From the NCBI GenBank assembly GCA_948099385.1, contig CANUEZ040000213.1, positions 1,860,001 to 1,924,000 on the forward strand: DNA of 64,000 nucleotides, read 5' to 3'. The position numbers and the translations under genes were made by a program. The notes beneath the pieces were generated by a model. It saw only the letters and a program-made list of their open reading frames with translations, searched no databases and was not told where the DNA came from. The DNA is from Fasciola hepatica (lineage: Eukaryota > Platyhelminthes > Trematoda > Plagiorchiida > Fasciolidae). Positions 36,073-52,025 of the stretch are shown here, piece by piece. How positions within the stretch are numbered: the first letter of the stretch is position 1; the number at the start of each line of letters is the position of its first letter.

Positions 36073-37695
36073 TTTGACTTACCACCGTAATTTTAGACGA
36101 TTGTGTAAATTTTCTTAGAGAACACTTTTAACTGTACCCTAATGCTATGCATATTCTGCAAGTCTTTCATGGTAAGGGAAATTCGGCATATAGCTTTGCT
36201 TATTCCACGGAAGTGAAAGCTTTATCACATGGAACTCATTGCTGAGCTGGTTCCAAGTCAAATAGCTGGTTACCTGTTTGGTACTCATATTCGTACGCAA
36301 AATTCAGGTAGATATCCTTATTGGAAGTAATCAGCATGCAACTGAAAACAGTGAAATGCACCAAACTCAAGCAAAGCTTCGCTCATTTTTGATATAGATG
36401 AATGATAAGCCTGTCGGCTAACAAGAGAGACAGAATTTAATATCTACGAATAGAATACAGTACAAAATAGCAGAGACTATTTGGACGAATCTAAGATGCC
36501 CATCATGATTCTCTACCAGTCTGACCTTGCACGAAATGACAAGGACGTCATTGTGCACAGCTCCTTGTCTTACACTATAGTTTTTTAGGCGATTTGGTGA
36601 TAGGATCATGTTGTGTCACAGTAAGGACGACAAGGTTCATATGCCTATCCTTCCTGCTCGTGCCCCTTTTACTCCATATAGTAACTAAGATGGCGAGACG
36701 AGTGAGGACACTCGTATAAGGACAACTATTTATATGGTCCGTTCTTCAAACCGAGCTACAGCAGCTTTGATCCTCCGACTGCCCGAGTATTCTGGCTGCA
36801 TTCTGGCCAGTTCACTGTGGCCGTTAGCTTTATTCTCTTACTCATTATTTAGGTTCAGCTGATCCGATTGTTTCAGTTGAAGGCTTGTTCGGTAGCTCCT
36901 CACCTGAGCTATCTTCCTGGTTGCAAAATATCCCGCTGCGTTCTGTTTGCTAGACCGAATGCCTCTTTTTTTGTTTGTTGGGCGATACTTCTGACAAATT
37001 CACCGTCTGTTCTTTGGTCTGTGGCTCACGACCGGTTGGTCTAATCGGCTTGATGTTTGCATAGTTCTGCTGCTTCAGTTTTCGCCTCTGCAATATGAAT
37101 TCCACGTGGATTCTTCCCTCATGACACAGGAAATGTAAACTGCCGCTGATATGACAAGCAAGTTCCCGGCTGATATATCATGTATCCCAGTTACCAGAAT
37201 ATTCTCAGTTGATTTTAACTAGAAAACAGTTACTGGAATGATGAATCGAATACCGGAATCACCACTTAATGGATGCATAGGCTTTCATTGTTGCATCTGG
37301 TTTCCCCATGCATGTAAATTGTTCTTAATATGATATAATTAGAGAATGCCCTGAATAGATTGATTTGCACTTGTCCGAAATAAAACAATGCCGTATAAAT
37401 AATGTGTCAGAACCGAACACGTGGATAAACGAGGTCTGCTATTCTAGGATTCAGCCAGCACCCACGGCGCTTAGGACGAGGAGAACAGTTTCTCAGATAT
37501 TATTATGGATATAACAATGATTCCCACGAGAATTATTTCATATCTCTAATCGCTTCATACCGCAGTATATAAACTGTTTAAGAACCATTTGGTCATAGAA
37601 ATGAAGGACTACATTTGCAAAAGACGACTGAGAAACCAGCGTGGAAAATGTTTGAAGCCTAGTTCACGTGAAGAAATTCTGTGATCAGACCACTA
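36073..37695 (-). repeat. Block A, copy 2 (with an internal deletion)
   Basis: Reverse complement of 25,412-27,852 and of 61,481-63,705. It lacks most of the region holding the foldback hairpin, but it keeps the flank of that insertion (cggttctgacacatta at about 37,405), so the insertion was once present here too. Confidence 0.85.
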
Positions 37696-38126
37696 CAACA
37701 CGAGTAGGTTACATAAACAATGAATGTTCGGTTAAGGTAAACTTTATTCGTGAACAAGAGGAAGACAGGTGAATAGTTCTAGAAGAAATTGAGCAAGGAG
37801 AAATTCAAGCTGGGAAGCGGGATTTGAAGATTCATGATGATTATTAGGATGACGACATGAGTATATTTGATTGCATGTAGAATTTTGGTCAAAACTGAAT
37901 ATAGATTATCAATGAACATGGAAAATCAGACATCTCAAAAATAATCCCTAGTCCAATTTTTTAAGCTAAAATAATTATATGATTGGATCTTATTTTCAGG
38001 AAAACACTGTAAGTACGCAATGCTTTCTGTTGTAATACTTGAGAGAAAGTAATGGTATTTTCATTATTCGGAAGAACTTGTTGACTTTTCGAGGTCATCT
38101 ATCCCTACAGAAAATTCTGCACCCAG

Positions 38127-38860
38127 ACACGTTTCACGGACGTATTACCCTTTGGCAAATATCTATTCGACTTATCTCTTTCCTCAACCAATTATTTCAG
38201 TTTCTTATCCTTATTCAGTGCCTACACATATTTATTGCCACTAGTTAGCCTGTGCTCGTCGAAGTACATTATCCTCACTTCCGTAGCTCAATGAGGAGAA
38301 AATGCAACAACTTGTTTCTTCGGCATTGAAAATGAATTATTCATCGTAATCAAATCGGAGCTTTAAGGGGGCAATTGTGACCACAGAACCAACAAGGTGT
38401 CAATGGTTTTTCTATTATAAAAGCATAGATCAATTACGTTGATATACCAATCGCTATAAGATGAACACTCTCATGGGAAGCATAACCTGAAGCAGAATTC
38501 GGCAATAAAGTGGTCTTCCAAGAAGAAATTCGAATCTGACAGACTGGAAACATTGATATTGTGAACCCAATGAATTCTGCATTGTTTACTCTGATCCCCA
38601 GCAAGCCCAGTGATGATTCAAAGCAGACCATAACAACCGGTGTAAAGAGATTTATTACCTTGAAGCCATAGTGACGATTTTCCCCAAGAATTTCTCACTA
38701 GAGGTCACCAGTTTGGAAGCCCCTAAATATCGGTGCACATCGCAGAACGTAAATCGATAGCTAAACCAATTAGGGACGAGTTTGTGTAATTTATCCGCCA
38801 TTACAACAGGTGTTTACCTTTGTTCGGATTATGGGGCTTGCTTTAGAGCAGCGGAAAAAC
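38127..38860 (+). repeat. Block R1, copy 3
   Basis: Direct match to 147-868 and inverted match to 60,430-61,094. The small ORF on the minus strand is 38,655-38,801 (48 codons, sequence type with LGASKLVTS). Confidence 0.85.
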
Positions 38861-39203
38861 AAAGCAGCCTACTTCAACTCGTCCCTTATTACAATGAAGT
38901 ACGGTAGTTTACTGAGAAAGCTTCTCGCTGGATATAGTTATTGCCCTTCGAAAGTTATTTTCTATATCAAAATGTGGTAGCATTTTGCAGACCCCGTCTT
39001 ACTGCAACAAATTATTTTCCAAGATGGATGCGAAAAAGGCTTATTCACTTGAATAAAGGTTCTGAGCCATATCTAAGATAAAATCGTGTGCAAAATGCGT
39101 TTTCATAATTTTATATTCCTTCTGTTCATTGAAGCGGTGATATGTTTTGGCTATGAGCGTGCACTTATTCTCCATCACGACAAAATGGAAGTTTATCTGC
39201 GTG

Positions 39204-41990
39204 TTTTCAGGAGGGAAGAACCCTTGCTGTTTGGAACGGAACTTATATTAAGGGAAAAATAGAAACACTGCCAAGGGGCAGGGTAGTGTCGTCACAGAAT
39301 GCCAACATTATACGAGGAGTGTCCTGGTTCTTGCCCCAGATATCTTGCACTTACGAATTCTTTACGACACTAGTTGTGTGACCTGAAATAACACTAAAAG
39401 AAACATTTTTTGTGACAAGTCCATAATCAGGTACTCCACGGCGATCATCTTCGGTATCACTTTACACTGCTCCCCGTTCAATGAAAGTATCTTCCCCTAC
39501 GCATATGCCATTCCTCATTTACTCGCAGCCTCCATCTCGACCGCTGCATCTGGTATACTCGAGTCGGGACTGTCGTGTTCTGTTGACTGATCCGAGTCCT
39601 CCTTGTATCTCCCCAATTTATTAAACTGCAAAATGAACGAATTTTATGTGCTTCGGAGGTCTCTGATGACACGGTTAGAGCCCAATAACACCCGTTCTAC
39701 TGTGAAAAGCCCGTACCACTCTTTGTGGAATTTTGAAGGTATCACTGAGTTTGGTTGCGTTTTATGGGGTTATATATTATAAACAGTCTTCACGAGAGGG
39801 CTGGAGGATTTCCTGTTGAAAATCTCTCCTCATTATCCATGAGCTATCTCCATATGACTACGAGATGATTGGCTGGCTTGCTTCAGCTTGTCCAACACGT
39901 TGCAGACATACCCCACGACAACCATTTAGTGATTGTTGCCACAACTTGGTCGTCTGTATTTGGGGCGTCGTATTTCCATTCCTGTCCATCAAAGTGTGGC
40001 TTTTGTTTAGTAGAACTATGGATGGCACCACGGTAAGCAATGGGACAAAGTGTCAATAAGCGGTTTCATTTACTAGAATTTTGATCGCTGAAAGCCTTCA
40101 GCTGCGACTTCACTGTTTGATGTCGCCATGTATTTATTTTGTCGAAATGACATTTTAGTGAGTGGTTGGCACGAGAGTTTGACGAGCAGACAGCAAAGCA
40201 TTCGAGCCACTGACTTCTATCCTGACCCATATCCCTCAAAATGTCTAACCAACGATAATCCTTGTTCTCTTAACCCCAACCAGATAGGCGAGAAGCACTA
40301 ACAGAAGCCAGTACTGATGCCAGCTTCTTCATAACTATAAGTCTCCCATTAGATAACGCCTTAATCGTCTCAGAAAAAATCCTAGTACTAATATTTCCTT
40401 TCTCGTTGTGTAGTAATCAAGTTCTAATTTACTCAGGCATTGACTTCCATAGGCTTATACGTGGTCCCTTCCACCTTCTCTGATTTGTGTCCATACCGTC
40501 CCAATCGTCGAACCACTGGCTTCCATATCTAATATGAACTGACCAGCAGAAGGTGACATGTTTGGTGGTGTTAGTACAGGCGCGGAGTAAAACATCTACT
40601 GACTTTCAGCGTAGGTCTCGTCACATGCCGCATTCTACGGAAGCGGTTTATTTTCCTCTCACAGCGCTTCGAAAGGAGAGGCAAAACGAGCAAATTGTAC
40701 AGGGAAAGGGCGGTAGTACGACCTCATTCCCAGAAAACGTTTCTCGTCTACAGTTTTGTGAAGTACACCATTTTGCTAACTGTTCGATCTTTTCAGGCTC
40801 AGTATGAATTCCAGCAAAAGAGATTATTTATCCCGAATAGCTCATCTAGGGTTGTGGGAAACGGCATTTTGTGGACGTCAGCCCAAAGCTGATTTATGTA
40901 ACTCTCTCTGAGACTGCCGCCAAGTTCTCCAGGTGTTTCTGTTTTGATTTCCCGTGCACGGTGATGTTGTATGGGTTCACTAGGATTCTTTGTGGGGATA
41001 CGCCCTTCGTTGTCCGTTGCGTCAGTCGTTGGGCGGTGGCGTGCCTGAATTGCGAAACACTTTTGGGATTGTCAGTCCCTTAGTTCGAGTATTCCTGCTC
41101 ATTCTACGAACGTTTTCAAATCTTCCAGTAATTACGTAGGTAATTTATTTTATTTCTAGGGGAGGACAAACTGTTCGGGGATTCGTCCGCAAAACCTCGT
41201 CCAGCTAGGTAACAAGTGTTCCGCGCATACGTAAAGATGGCCTCATCCGCATGTTGGATCTGGGCGTGGAAAACGCTCAAGCATTCAGCTATCAGTTTCG
41301 GTGTATCCGTTAGCTGTCTCCAAAGTTGGAATATCTCCGGAGGAACCCTATCCCCCAGTTTTCTTGAGTTAACCACCCTGTCGAATACCTCTGCCGTGAG
41401 TATGCCGTGGATCATTTTGGAATAACACGTTTGGAAAACCCTTGAGAAAAATTCTTATTTGTTTCCCCAACGATCCCAATTATTGACTACAGCGAATTTT
41501 TCGGGAACGGCAGCCGGGGATGAAAAACCTGGTGATTGAACTGTTGGTTGTCAATCGGTTGAGAAAATCGAATGATGTGGACGTCAACTAGCTGGTCTTT
41601 TTCCCCTCTTCCATACTTGGCATCCCATTCTCAACGCAATAGTTTGTATTTGTCTCAGGCATAATAGTAGGATCGTCTTTAGCTGGTTGACACAGCTGGC
41701 TGACACAGCTGGCTGATAGAGTCGACAGAAAGGAACAATCCCCGTTCTTTGCAATGGAAATTGTCCTAGGGAACAAGTTGCAACACTGTCAAGGAACAGG
41801 GTGTTGATAGAACAAATTGGCAGCTTTACGTGACGGACCAGGTGTCTCGATTCTCGCAATCAGTATCTTGTAATTCCGGGCTCTTTATCACACTAGTTAT
41901 GTGGCTTGAAATAACTCTAAAGGAGATGATCGCCAGAGGTCAACCAATAATCAACTGTTTTATGGCGATAATGTTTGTTATCACCTTACA
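39204..41990 (-). mobile_element. Degenerate Gypsy element, copy 2
   Basis: The 5' LTR is about 41,727-41,990 and the 3' LTR about 39,204-39,466, with the polypurine tract just outside it (gaacggggag on the minus strand). The gag-like frame at 41,116-41,415 contains FTYARNTCYLAGRGFADES. The RT thumb and RNase H N-terminal part lie at 40,310-40,810. Unlike copy 1, the RNase H end and the integrase core are deleted, so the insertion in RNase H is joined to SQLKAFNDQN sequence near 40,110. It shares the loss of the RT palm with copies 1 and 3. Confidence 0.85.
41684..41718. repeat. 12-bp tandem repeat at the Gypsy leader
   Basis: About three units of a cagctggctgaca-type motif occur here and at 57,720-57,757. 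Gypsy copy 1 has about two (24,588-24,615). It lies just inside the 5' LTR. Confidence 0.6.
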
Positions 41991-42019
41991 TAGCCCCGGA
42001 AGCTCATACGACCCTGATT

Positions 42020-44155
42020 TCAGTGTTGTGCATTCCAAATAATCACCTTTTTCCCCATCAGCCTGCTATGAACAGCGGAATTTCTTTAGATCCATGATAT
42101 AATGCAGTTGTGTTTGCTGTTTTTTCTTCCTACTGTGCAACACTAATATAACCGAACCTTCAGCAAAATTAACTGTTCCTGGCGTGATTAGTATTTATTC
42201 CTGAGTGGAGAAAACCATCTGTGGTAAACTCGATCTCCATAGTTTTAAATAATACTGTATTGAGCAGGCTATTGGAAGCCATTCTACTGTTCAATTATTG
42301 TAAGTGTGGGTTCCCGATGAAACAGTGACTGAGCCTTTATACTCATACAGTTTGTTGTGTTCGGAATTAACGGAGAGCTAAGTACGCAACAGATCCGTTT
42401 ATTAACACATCAGTTAACTCGCTTGTAAGCGGGCAAGCTAACAAGTGAATATTCCTTTGGCAAACTCAAGCAGTAAATGCGATCCAGAGTGGTCAAGCCA
42501 TCAATCAATAGGCAGTCAATAGCGGTGCATGCGTGTGATACAGTGATTGCGCTAGTGACCACTTGAACCGACATAGCGTAATTGGTTTTTATTTTGCGGA
42601 TCGAACAACGAACAACCCCCAGGCAGAGGAGTGCTGATCCTTGTGTACTACACCACATTCATATTTGACCGTTTACCAAACTCGGTCGCTTTGTCGTGTT
42701 GACTAAGACCAAGGAAATTCAAATTTTTTAAGAAACAGAACAGGGCTGAAGCTAGTTATTTACATCAAGTTAGTACTCAACTTTATATTAACAACGTTTG
42801 TTCGGTGAATTATGAAGAAAATTAGACCCATCGCGAAGCAAAATGTTTTTCATTCGAATTTTCACAACACCTGTAGTCTTCTCAGAACTCGCGTTGTTCA
42901 AAGTGCTGTAGATGACACTCCCTCCGGATAAGTTTTATCATGATTCATTGCAGCTACTTCCAATGGGCTCAATTGGTTTGCAACAGCAGGCATACCAGAC
43001 TGAGTTTCTTTGGAGAATTTCTTATCAAGGGTAACGTTTTGTAAGCCTTGTGAGCTTCATCGTGGATCGTATTGAAATGAGGGTTTTAGACAAGATGGTT
43101 TGCACAGTAATTTGCATTTTTCCGAACACATGACGACCTACGTTGGTAGCTAAATGCCCGCCTCACGTCGACCGAAAGCGGATGTTGCTTACCTTACGTC
43201 GCCCATCCATTCGACAGCCTAGTGAAATTTATCAGAAAATTTTCCCACTGAATGAATTCAATTTTCTTCAGATGGTGTTTTTCCCTGTCAAAATCCAGAT
43301 AGAAAGAGTTGTTTAAATAAAAATCACTTGCTTCTACTTAATGTCTCTTGTAGTGACACAATGTTCCACATGGCTATGACGAGTAAACATAGTGTCATTT
43401 ACGGACAGATTTCGAGAAATATCTGTCTCTGAAAAACGTATCAAATGGGCTAATAGACATTCCCGTCTCCCTGGATTGCCAAGTCATCTCCATTGATTGT
43501 TTTGGAGTAAAACCTGCACCATCATCGTGAATATGGTATGAAATTCGTGCACTTTCAACAAACCAAATGTTTTCTTCCTTCAGCCCACTATCAACAGCGA
43601 CTTCGCTTCGGAAATGTCACATAAAATAGTATTTCTCAGATATATTTGTGAGTTATAAGGCTACAGAGCTGATTGCATAGGGACAACCTTTTATACATTA
43701 GTGCTGGAAACGACTTGTGGTCAGTTTTACCATCGTATTTGTAATAACTATTGGTATCTAACATTTTACTAGCTTTGAGCTTCTAAGCCACCGGTTTATT
43801 TATCATTGTAGCTTGCGTTGTGTTCAGAAATCAGTAGTGGAACAGGCCACGGAACGCGGATAAACCGTTTATTAGCGCACACCCAAGCGGGCACGGAAAA
43901 TCGAACAGGCACAAGCTGTAAATGCAACGGGCTCGGTCTTCCGGTGCTCCGCGAATTGTGATTACGTGGATGGTTCACGCAGGTGCCAGGCTCGTACTTG
44001 TGACTAATCGTGGCAACGAATAGGCATCAACCAATAGACAGTCAGTAACGGTGCGTGAGTGCAAGACTGTCTGATTGCGTACGTGGTTACTTCCACGAAA
44101 CACACCACCCAGGGACACACAGTCTCCACTGCCCACAGATCACCATAGATATGAC
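42020..44155 (-). mobile_element. Possible second LTR element (LTR2): two ~0.63-kb direct repeats
   Basis: Direct repeats at about 42,020-42,658 and 43,530-44,155 are diverged but alignable. They share a segment with an AATAAACGG poly(A)-like motif followed by gaacacaac, and a run ctattgactgcctattgattgatg against ttactgactgtctattggttgatg on the minus strand. Such spacing and an internal poly(A) signal fit LTRs. The ~0.87-kb interior has no recognisable gag or pol. A diverged tandem duplication is the alternative. Confidence 0.45.
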
Positions 44156-44310
44156 GAATAAAAAAGAAAAAATTATGTAAAGTTTTACATTCTGACCGCC
44201 TAGTACAAGAAGTTGTAGATCATATGGGAAAGAGAAGCTGAATACGAAGAAGATGATTTGTTGACCGTTTTTCGACAACACAAATACAGACACAGATAAA
44301 CGCAGCATTA

Positions 44311-44598
44311 AGAAATAAGGGTTTGGATGAGATTTTTCGCCTCATTTAGAGTATTGCATTCCTTCAGAAAACGAGCGAACAAGCAATCGATTCAAAACCC
44401 TATGGTAACTTTGAAAAATAACGTTCCTTTTCTAGGATTTACTTTTACACCCAATGGAAGTTCTGAAGGCTTTAAGAACTGACAAAAGCAATGCTGTCCT
44501 GGTGGATGGTCATAAGTGCTGGCGTATTATTAAGGCTTATGTAGTGAATGCAAGTGATCCAATCATTGAAATAGGAATAATTTTACCGGATCCGTAGG
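44311..44598 (+). pseudogene. Frameshifted copy of the 109-codon ORF at 54,809-55,138
   Basis: This matches the B' copy but has a ~60-bp deletion and a frame change. The latter part is still open after a possible acceptor (ttttctag|gatttact) and contains NAVLVDGHKCWRI, closing with ILPDP. See the B' copy for the interpretation. Confidence 0.4.
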
Positions 44599-45223
44599 AG
44601 TTGAGAGTCGTGTAACAACTCATACAGATCAATTCAGACCGGACTCCGGTTTGATACCCAATGAAACATTTCACATTTCTGTAGCAGCGAGTGGAAACTT
44701 TTTCTCGCGGGAGTGAAGGTGATACGTACTCATTTATGCAAGTAGGATATTATTGTATCTGGGTGACAGGACAAATTCTCCCGGAAGCACACGACCGGCT
44801 TCGTGTTTACTGCTGCTCAAAAGGTATGCGTACGCGGTAACCTCCTTTCGAATAATCCTCATAATTGAGCACTCTACATTAGATCGATCCTTTTAATCTC
44901 ATCTGAATTGTGAGGAGCGTGCATCACAGTGCTGCATAATTTAAACACATGAAGTCGTTTGAACCAAAAAGTTGATTCAGACTCACATTAGAAGAGGTTT
45001 TCCGTATTCAAAGCTATTCCTGAATATTTTTCATAGTATAAGAGAAACAAATCAAACTTTACTTTCAAACTGAAGAATAATTCAGCTCAGTTTAATTGTG
45101 AAACATTGTTACCAATGATAGTTGACTGTCTGAGCCTGTGCCTGTGACCTGATAATCTGCACTGTCTGGCTGATCAGTGAGTGCTCCACTTGTTTTAGTC
45201 AAAGCTTCTTTACTCTTATTTTA

Positions 45224-45607
45224 CTAAAATGGTTGATAAATGTCCAAATGCTCCCCCTTGAGACTCGAGAAGCCATATGTATGCATTATGATGGGGTCAC
45301 TTTGACCAGTCTGACCAGAAAAAGTAGAATTTGTCCTTGCATACTGGAGGTCACTAGCCGTTTCAATTTTCCAAGTCCTGGAAATGCTGGGGTGGGACGG
45401 ATTTAAAGAAATCCGTTTAGTCTGAGCTATCAGCTCTGTGTTTGACCGGAAGAAAACATTTTGTGAAAAATATTTTCGTATATAACCGGAAAACCCTGGA
45501 TGATCCAACGTCAGACGAACGGATACAAGCGAACCATTTTGACAGTGCCGAATTAAGATAAGCAACAGCAACAACCGATTTGTATCGGTTATTGAATGGA
45601 ACTGCAA
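45224..45607 (-). CDS. Uncharacterised 127-codon ORF in block B
   Basis: This is one of the longest uninterrupted frames in the window outside the microsatellite-bearing PLE reading frames. It starts MQFHSITDTNRLLLLLIL (a short hydrophobic N-terminal run) and ends GEHLDIYQPF. The copy in the other arm (53,799-54,182) differs by a single residue (C for Y near the end). It lies downstream of the PLE2 endonuclease on the same strand. No domain is recognised. It may be the 3' region of PLE2, a captured exon, or a chance ORF. Confidence 0.35.
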   Translation of the reverse strand: MQFHSITDTNRLLLLLILIRHCQNGSLVSVRLTLDHPGFSGYIRKYFSQNVFFRSNTELIAQTKRISLNPSHPSISRTWKIETASDLQYARTNSTFSGQTGQSDPIIMHTYGFSSLKGEHLDIYQPF

Positions 45608-46014
45608 ATCCTACAGTAATTCAAGGGTTGATGGATTTAAAAGGGGGAATTTCATTCCAGGGTTATTTCAGTTGAAATTTGTCAGATTTTCGTGGCACGT
45701 ATCAGCGTTTAATCAGCGTTTACTTTGCGAGTGGAAATGAAAGAAGCTCGGTACAGCTGAATTATAAAACTCGTTGGGACTCACCAGGAGGGAAACCGAT
45801 CGAAAATCAAGCCCTGGATGTGATTCGTATTTCCCTTGTTCCACTTAGACCCTCGAGGGAGACGGTGCAGAAGTCCCTCATAAGAGCTGACCGCCATATA
45901 AGTGACAACCTGATATTATTCAGGTCCGTTAACAAGTTGGCTCTATCATTATTACCATCATTCATTATTTCCACTAAGCACAATTAGAGAACCCAGATTG
46001 GTGAACAAACTCGT

Positions 46015-47380
46015 TTACAGTGATTCAAACTCATACCATAATATGTGTGAAACGACCGCGCCAGTGAGCGATTTAATTGCTCTGGTGTTCAACCATGCAG
46101 GGTGTTGAACGAGGATACGTTCAAACAAACCCCTGGTCTTGCGGCCGATGTACATTGTTCCACAGGAACAAATGAATGAGTACCCACAGAATGAGGCTGT
46201 AGAATCGGGTGCTTTGTCTTTCAACCGCAAAATCACTGCTGGTCTGGACTAGAACAACATCCGGAGAATAACCGCTCGTAAAATGTTTTGCTGATGGCGT
46301 ATGACAATGCTATCCGCGCAATCTCTGCCAACGTGCCGCCTTTCAATGACCAAGTTATGTATACTGGTTTTTTCCACCTCTCCATTTGCATCGTCCTATC
46401 AACTAGGCGGTACGGATGGTCATTCTGGATAAAAATCCTTCGCATCTTTCGGAGTTCTTCCTCAATTGTGTCCTCCAAACATATTCGTCCTGCCCTGCTT
46501 GTGAGGCACCCAATTAGGTTCTTTTTCTCCTCAAGAGGCAGGAAACGGTGGAAGTGGATGTAATGTCCATTCCACATTGCCTTCCTGCTTACTGACCGAC
46601 TGATTGAACCGTCTCCACGATGACTTATCCGTACGTCTTAGAAGCCTAGTGTGTTGTTTGGTTCTGTTTCCATTGTGAACTGCACGTTGTCATGTCTGAG
46701 TTAAACAAATCTAACAGTTGATCTCGCTGGTCTGAGGAACTGATTAATGCTATGACCCAATCTTTAGTAGAAGCAGAACAACCGATTGCTGAGTGGCTCT
46801 TTGAGTGAGTGAACATGAACGCGACTTACAGGTCAATAGAACGAAATCGATACGAAAGGGAACGATTGCCACTTGCCGAATAACCGGGCAGTAAAAAACA
46901 ATCTTCATGTTGGCGTTTGCTGGCGTGTGTGCGTATGCATGCCCATAGTATCAGCTGACGGTCCGTTCAATCACACAGGATGTCATGGAGTCTGCGTAAA
47001 CAACAGCTGTAGACTATTGATTCATGTGGCCATTTTCCAACTTTACCGTAAAGGCGTCGGCATACAGTGGTCCGAGTAGAAAGCCCATTGCTATCCCGTC
47101 CTTTGACGGTAGATTTGGCCGGTGAACTTGAACTCAACGTTGTGTGCACAAAAAAGCAACTATATAAAAAGCTTCTAAAGGAAAGCCAGTCTGGATTGCG
47201 TAGCTTTCGATACATTCACATAAATAACCTATGACTTCATCGTTTGAGACATTGGTAAAGAGTGTACCGGCATCTAACAATAGTATCCACCGATCTTTCA
47301 CATTCAGTTCTGTTACGCAGCTTATAAATTCAAATGTCTCTTTCGGATTGTGCTTTCATATTTTCTGTCTAACCGGTTCC
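46015..47380 (-). pseudogene. PLE2 3' half in the left arm of P2
   Basis: Reading leftward: palm from LEPVRQKI through LLLDAGTLFTNVS (motif A), then motif B GIAMGFLLGPLYADAF in a shifted frame near 47,030-47,090, thumb at 46,233-46,577 (GRICLEDTIEEELRKMRR), and endonuclease start at 46,015-46,236 (FICSCGTMYIGRKTRGLFER). Motif C is not recognisable and frames are broken. Its start abuts PLE1 head to head at 47,380/47,381. Confidence 0.85.
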
Positions 47381-48640
<1,260 letters not shown>

Positions 48641-48715
48641 ATTGTTTTGCGAATGAGACTCGAGCTTCCCTATTTCTCGTTACTACTTGAGTATTTTCGG
48701 ACGAATCAATTTACA
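48641..48715. repeat. Fragment of the PLE1/C border at the P2 junction
   Basis: This 75-bp piece matches the reverse complement of about 50,110-50,185. It ends at about 48,715, where it is joined to the A-side end of block C (tgaggtcttttac) with at most a base or two of shared sequence. This is the inversion junction of P2. Confidence 0.75.
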
Positions 48716-50304
48716 TGAGGTCTTTTACAAATGTTTTTGAAAATTACTGCTTATCCGTAAAGTTAAGTATCATATTCTTGCGGTGCAAGCGGACAATACT
48801 TTCTCACACAAATGTCAAACGAGACCACATTTAGGCATTGTTTTTGTCCCCACTGTGATTGCATTTACTCATGGGCCTATTCAAACGCATTTGAATAGCA
48901 CGTTACCATTTCCTGATCGTGGCAACAGTATCTGCGAGCAACAAACGTTCGTACTGGTACGAAAGAGGGCAACCTGAATAATTTGTACAGATCGAGACAG
49001 GACTCGAGACTTGAAGACGGAGAATAAACTGAGCTGGAGAGATTCGAATGGGAAACATGCTAAAACCGTTCCCATTCTGAGATTGCTGTGAGCTCATTTA
49101 CACCGACTTTAAGCATTATTCGTATTCTGTGATCAGTAAAGCATCGGAGCCGAGAGTCATCAATACGGGTGGTATTTCGGTGATTGCTGAAGTTAAGTGC
49201 TCTATGCCTAATGTCGGTGAATCATAATCGTACTCGACCGGTCCAATTCCCAGCTCGAGCTCGACAGGTGCACACACTAACGAATATTTCCCGTAATAGC
49301 AGCACCTCGTTCCCCTGAAGTTTTGAGATTTTTAAACAAATAGGATGGAATTTCGACTTGATTATATTTTTACTATGCTGTGAGCAGCTAATTTGGTTGA
49401 AACGTTAGTAAATTTTGAAGTTCATCCCAGAATACGTGGTAAATCAGGAAGGAAAATATTCAATTCGAATGAGTTTAACCACTGACTGACAAATGGTAAC
49501 CAGTTTCTATTCCCTTATTCCTCAGGTATGTCTTGATGTAGAATCCCAAATCTGATACCGAAATTATTGGCTTTAAGAACTGGTGTAGGTCGCAGTTTAG
49601 GAGGAAGGTTTTCATTAGGTCCTATGTACTAATGGTGGCATCTCGGCTGATGATGAAAAGTTTGTCCCCTGAATTCCAAACTCACTTATCAGAGGTTGTT
49701 GGAGACGCGCAGGCATACGATTTCAGAATTCTCCGGGAACCTCACACTTCTATCCTGTTGAACAACAGTAATTCAGTGTCGGGTAACAATATGCGAAAAC
49801 TCAACTCAAATCGGTCAACAAACAAAACTAGACTTGTGATCTCCGAATTCCGCTACAGATTCGCGGAAGTAAAATAAACCGAGTAGTGAAGAATATGTTT
49901 CCAAAACGAAAGTGTACCACATTTCTCCGACACTGATACCAATTTAAACCATGAGAACCGAAAAGTCTAATCAGAACGTTTCCAACATAAGCCTTACTTC
50001 CTGAATAGGCCACAGTGAGAAGCGACATATACTGAGTGATCCGATAAGGCAGAGGTATGCTGACGACTATGGTCAGGTCAAAACGGATAAGACAATTCAA
50101 AAATGGCGTATTTGTAAATTGATTCGTCCGAAAAATACTCAAGTAGTAACGAGAAATAGGGAAGCTCGAGTCTCATTCGCAAAACGATTCGTATGAGAAA
50201 AACTGCCGTGGGGCTCGATTGAATTGTTTTGATCGTTTGATTGATCAACGAGGTCAGGAGTGAATGATCGATTAGAATGATTCGTTTGCACGTCTCATAT
50301 ATTG
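48716..50304 (-). repeat. Block C, copy 4: loop of palindrome P2
   Basis: Same orientation as 27,853-29,446, with a ~50-bp deletion near 49,272. It contains the 64-codon ORF at 48,903-49,097 and both hairpins. It belongs to the right-hand unit (PLE1 on the minus strand followed by C), while the left-hand unit lost its own C, so C is unpaired here. Confidence 0.85.

Positions 50305-52025
<1,721 letters not shown>

Larger units (their letters stand above)
32020..37695. repeat. Palindrome P1, right arm
   Basis: Inverted copy of the left arm (25,412-31,598). Order outward: PLE1, block C, block A. This entire arm is also part of the left arm of palindrome P2 or its extension, because blocks C and A mirror again at 61.5-64.0 kb. 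Confidence 0.9.
37696..47380. repeat. Block B, left arm of palindrome P2
   Basis: Mirrored at 52,026-61,480. In the inner part (44-47.4 kb) the pairing of coordinates sums to 99,406 and sequence identity is very high; further out small indels shift the sum by up to ~135. It contains R1, Gypsy copy 2, an LTR-like pair and PLE2. Confidence 0.9.
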
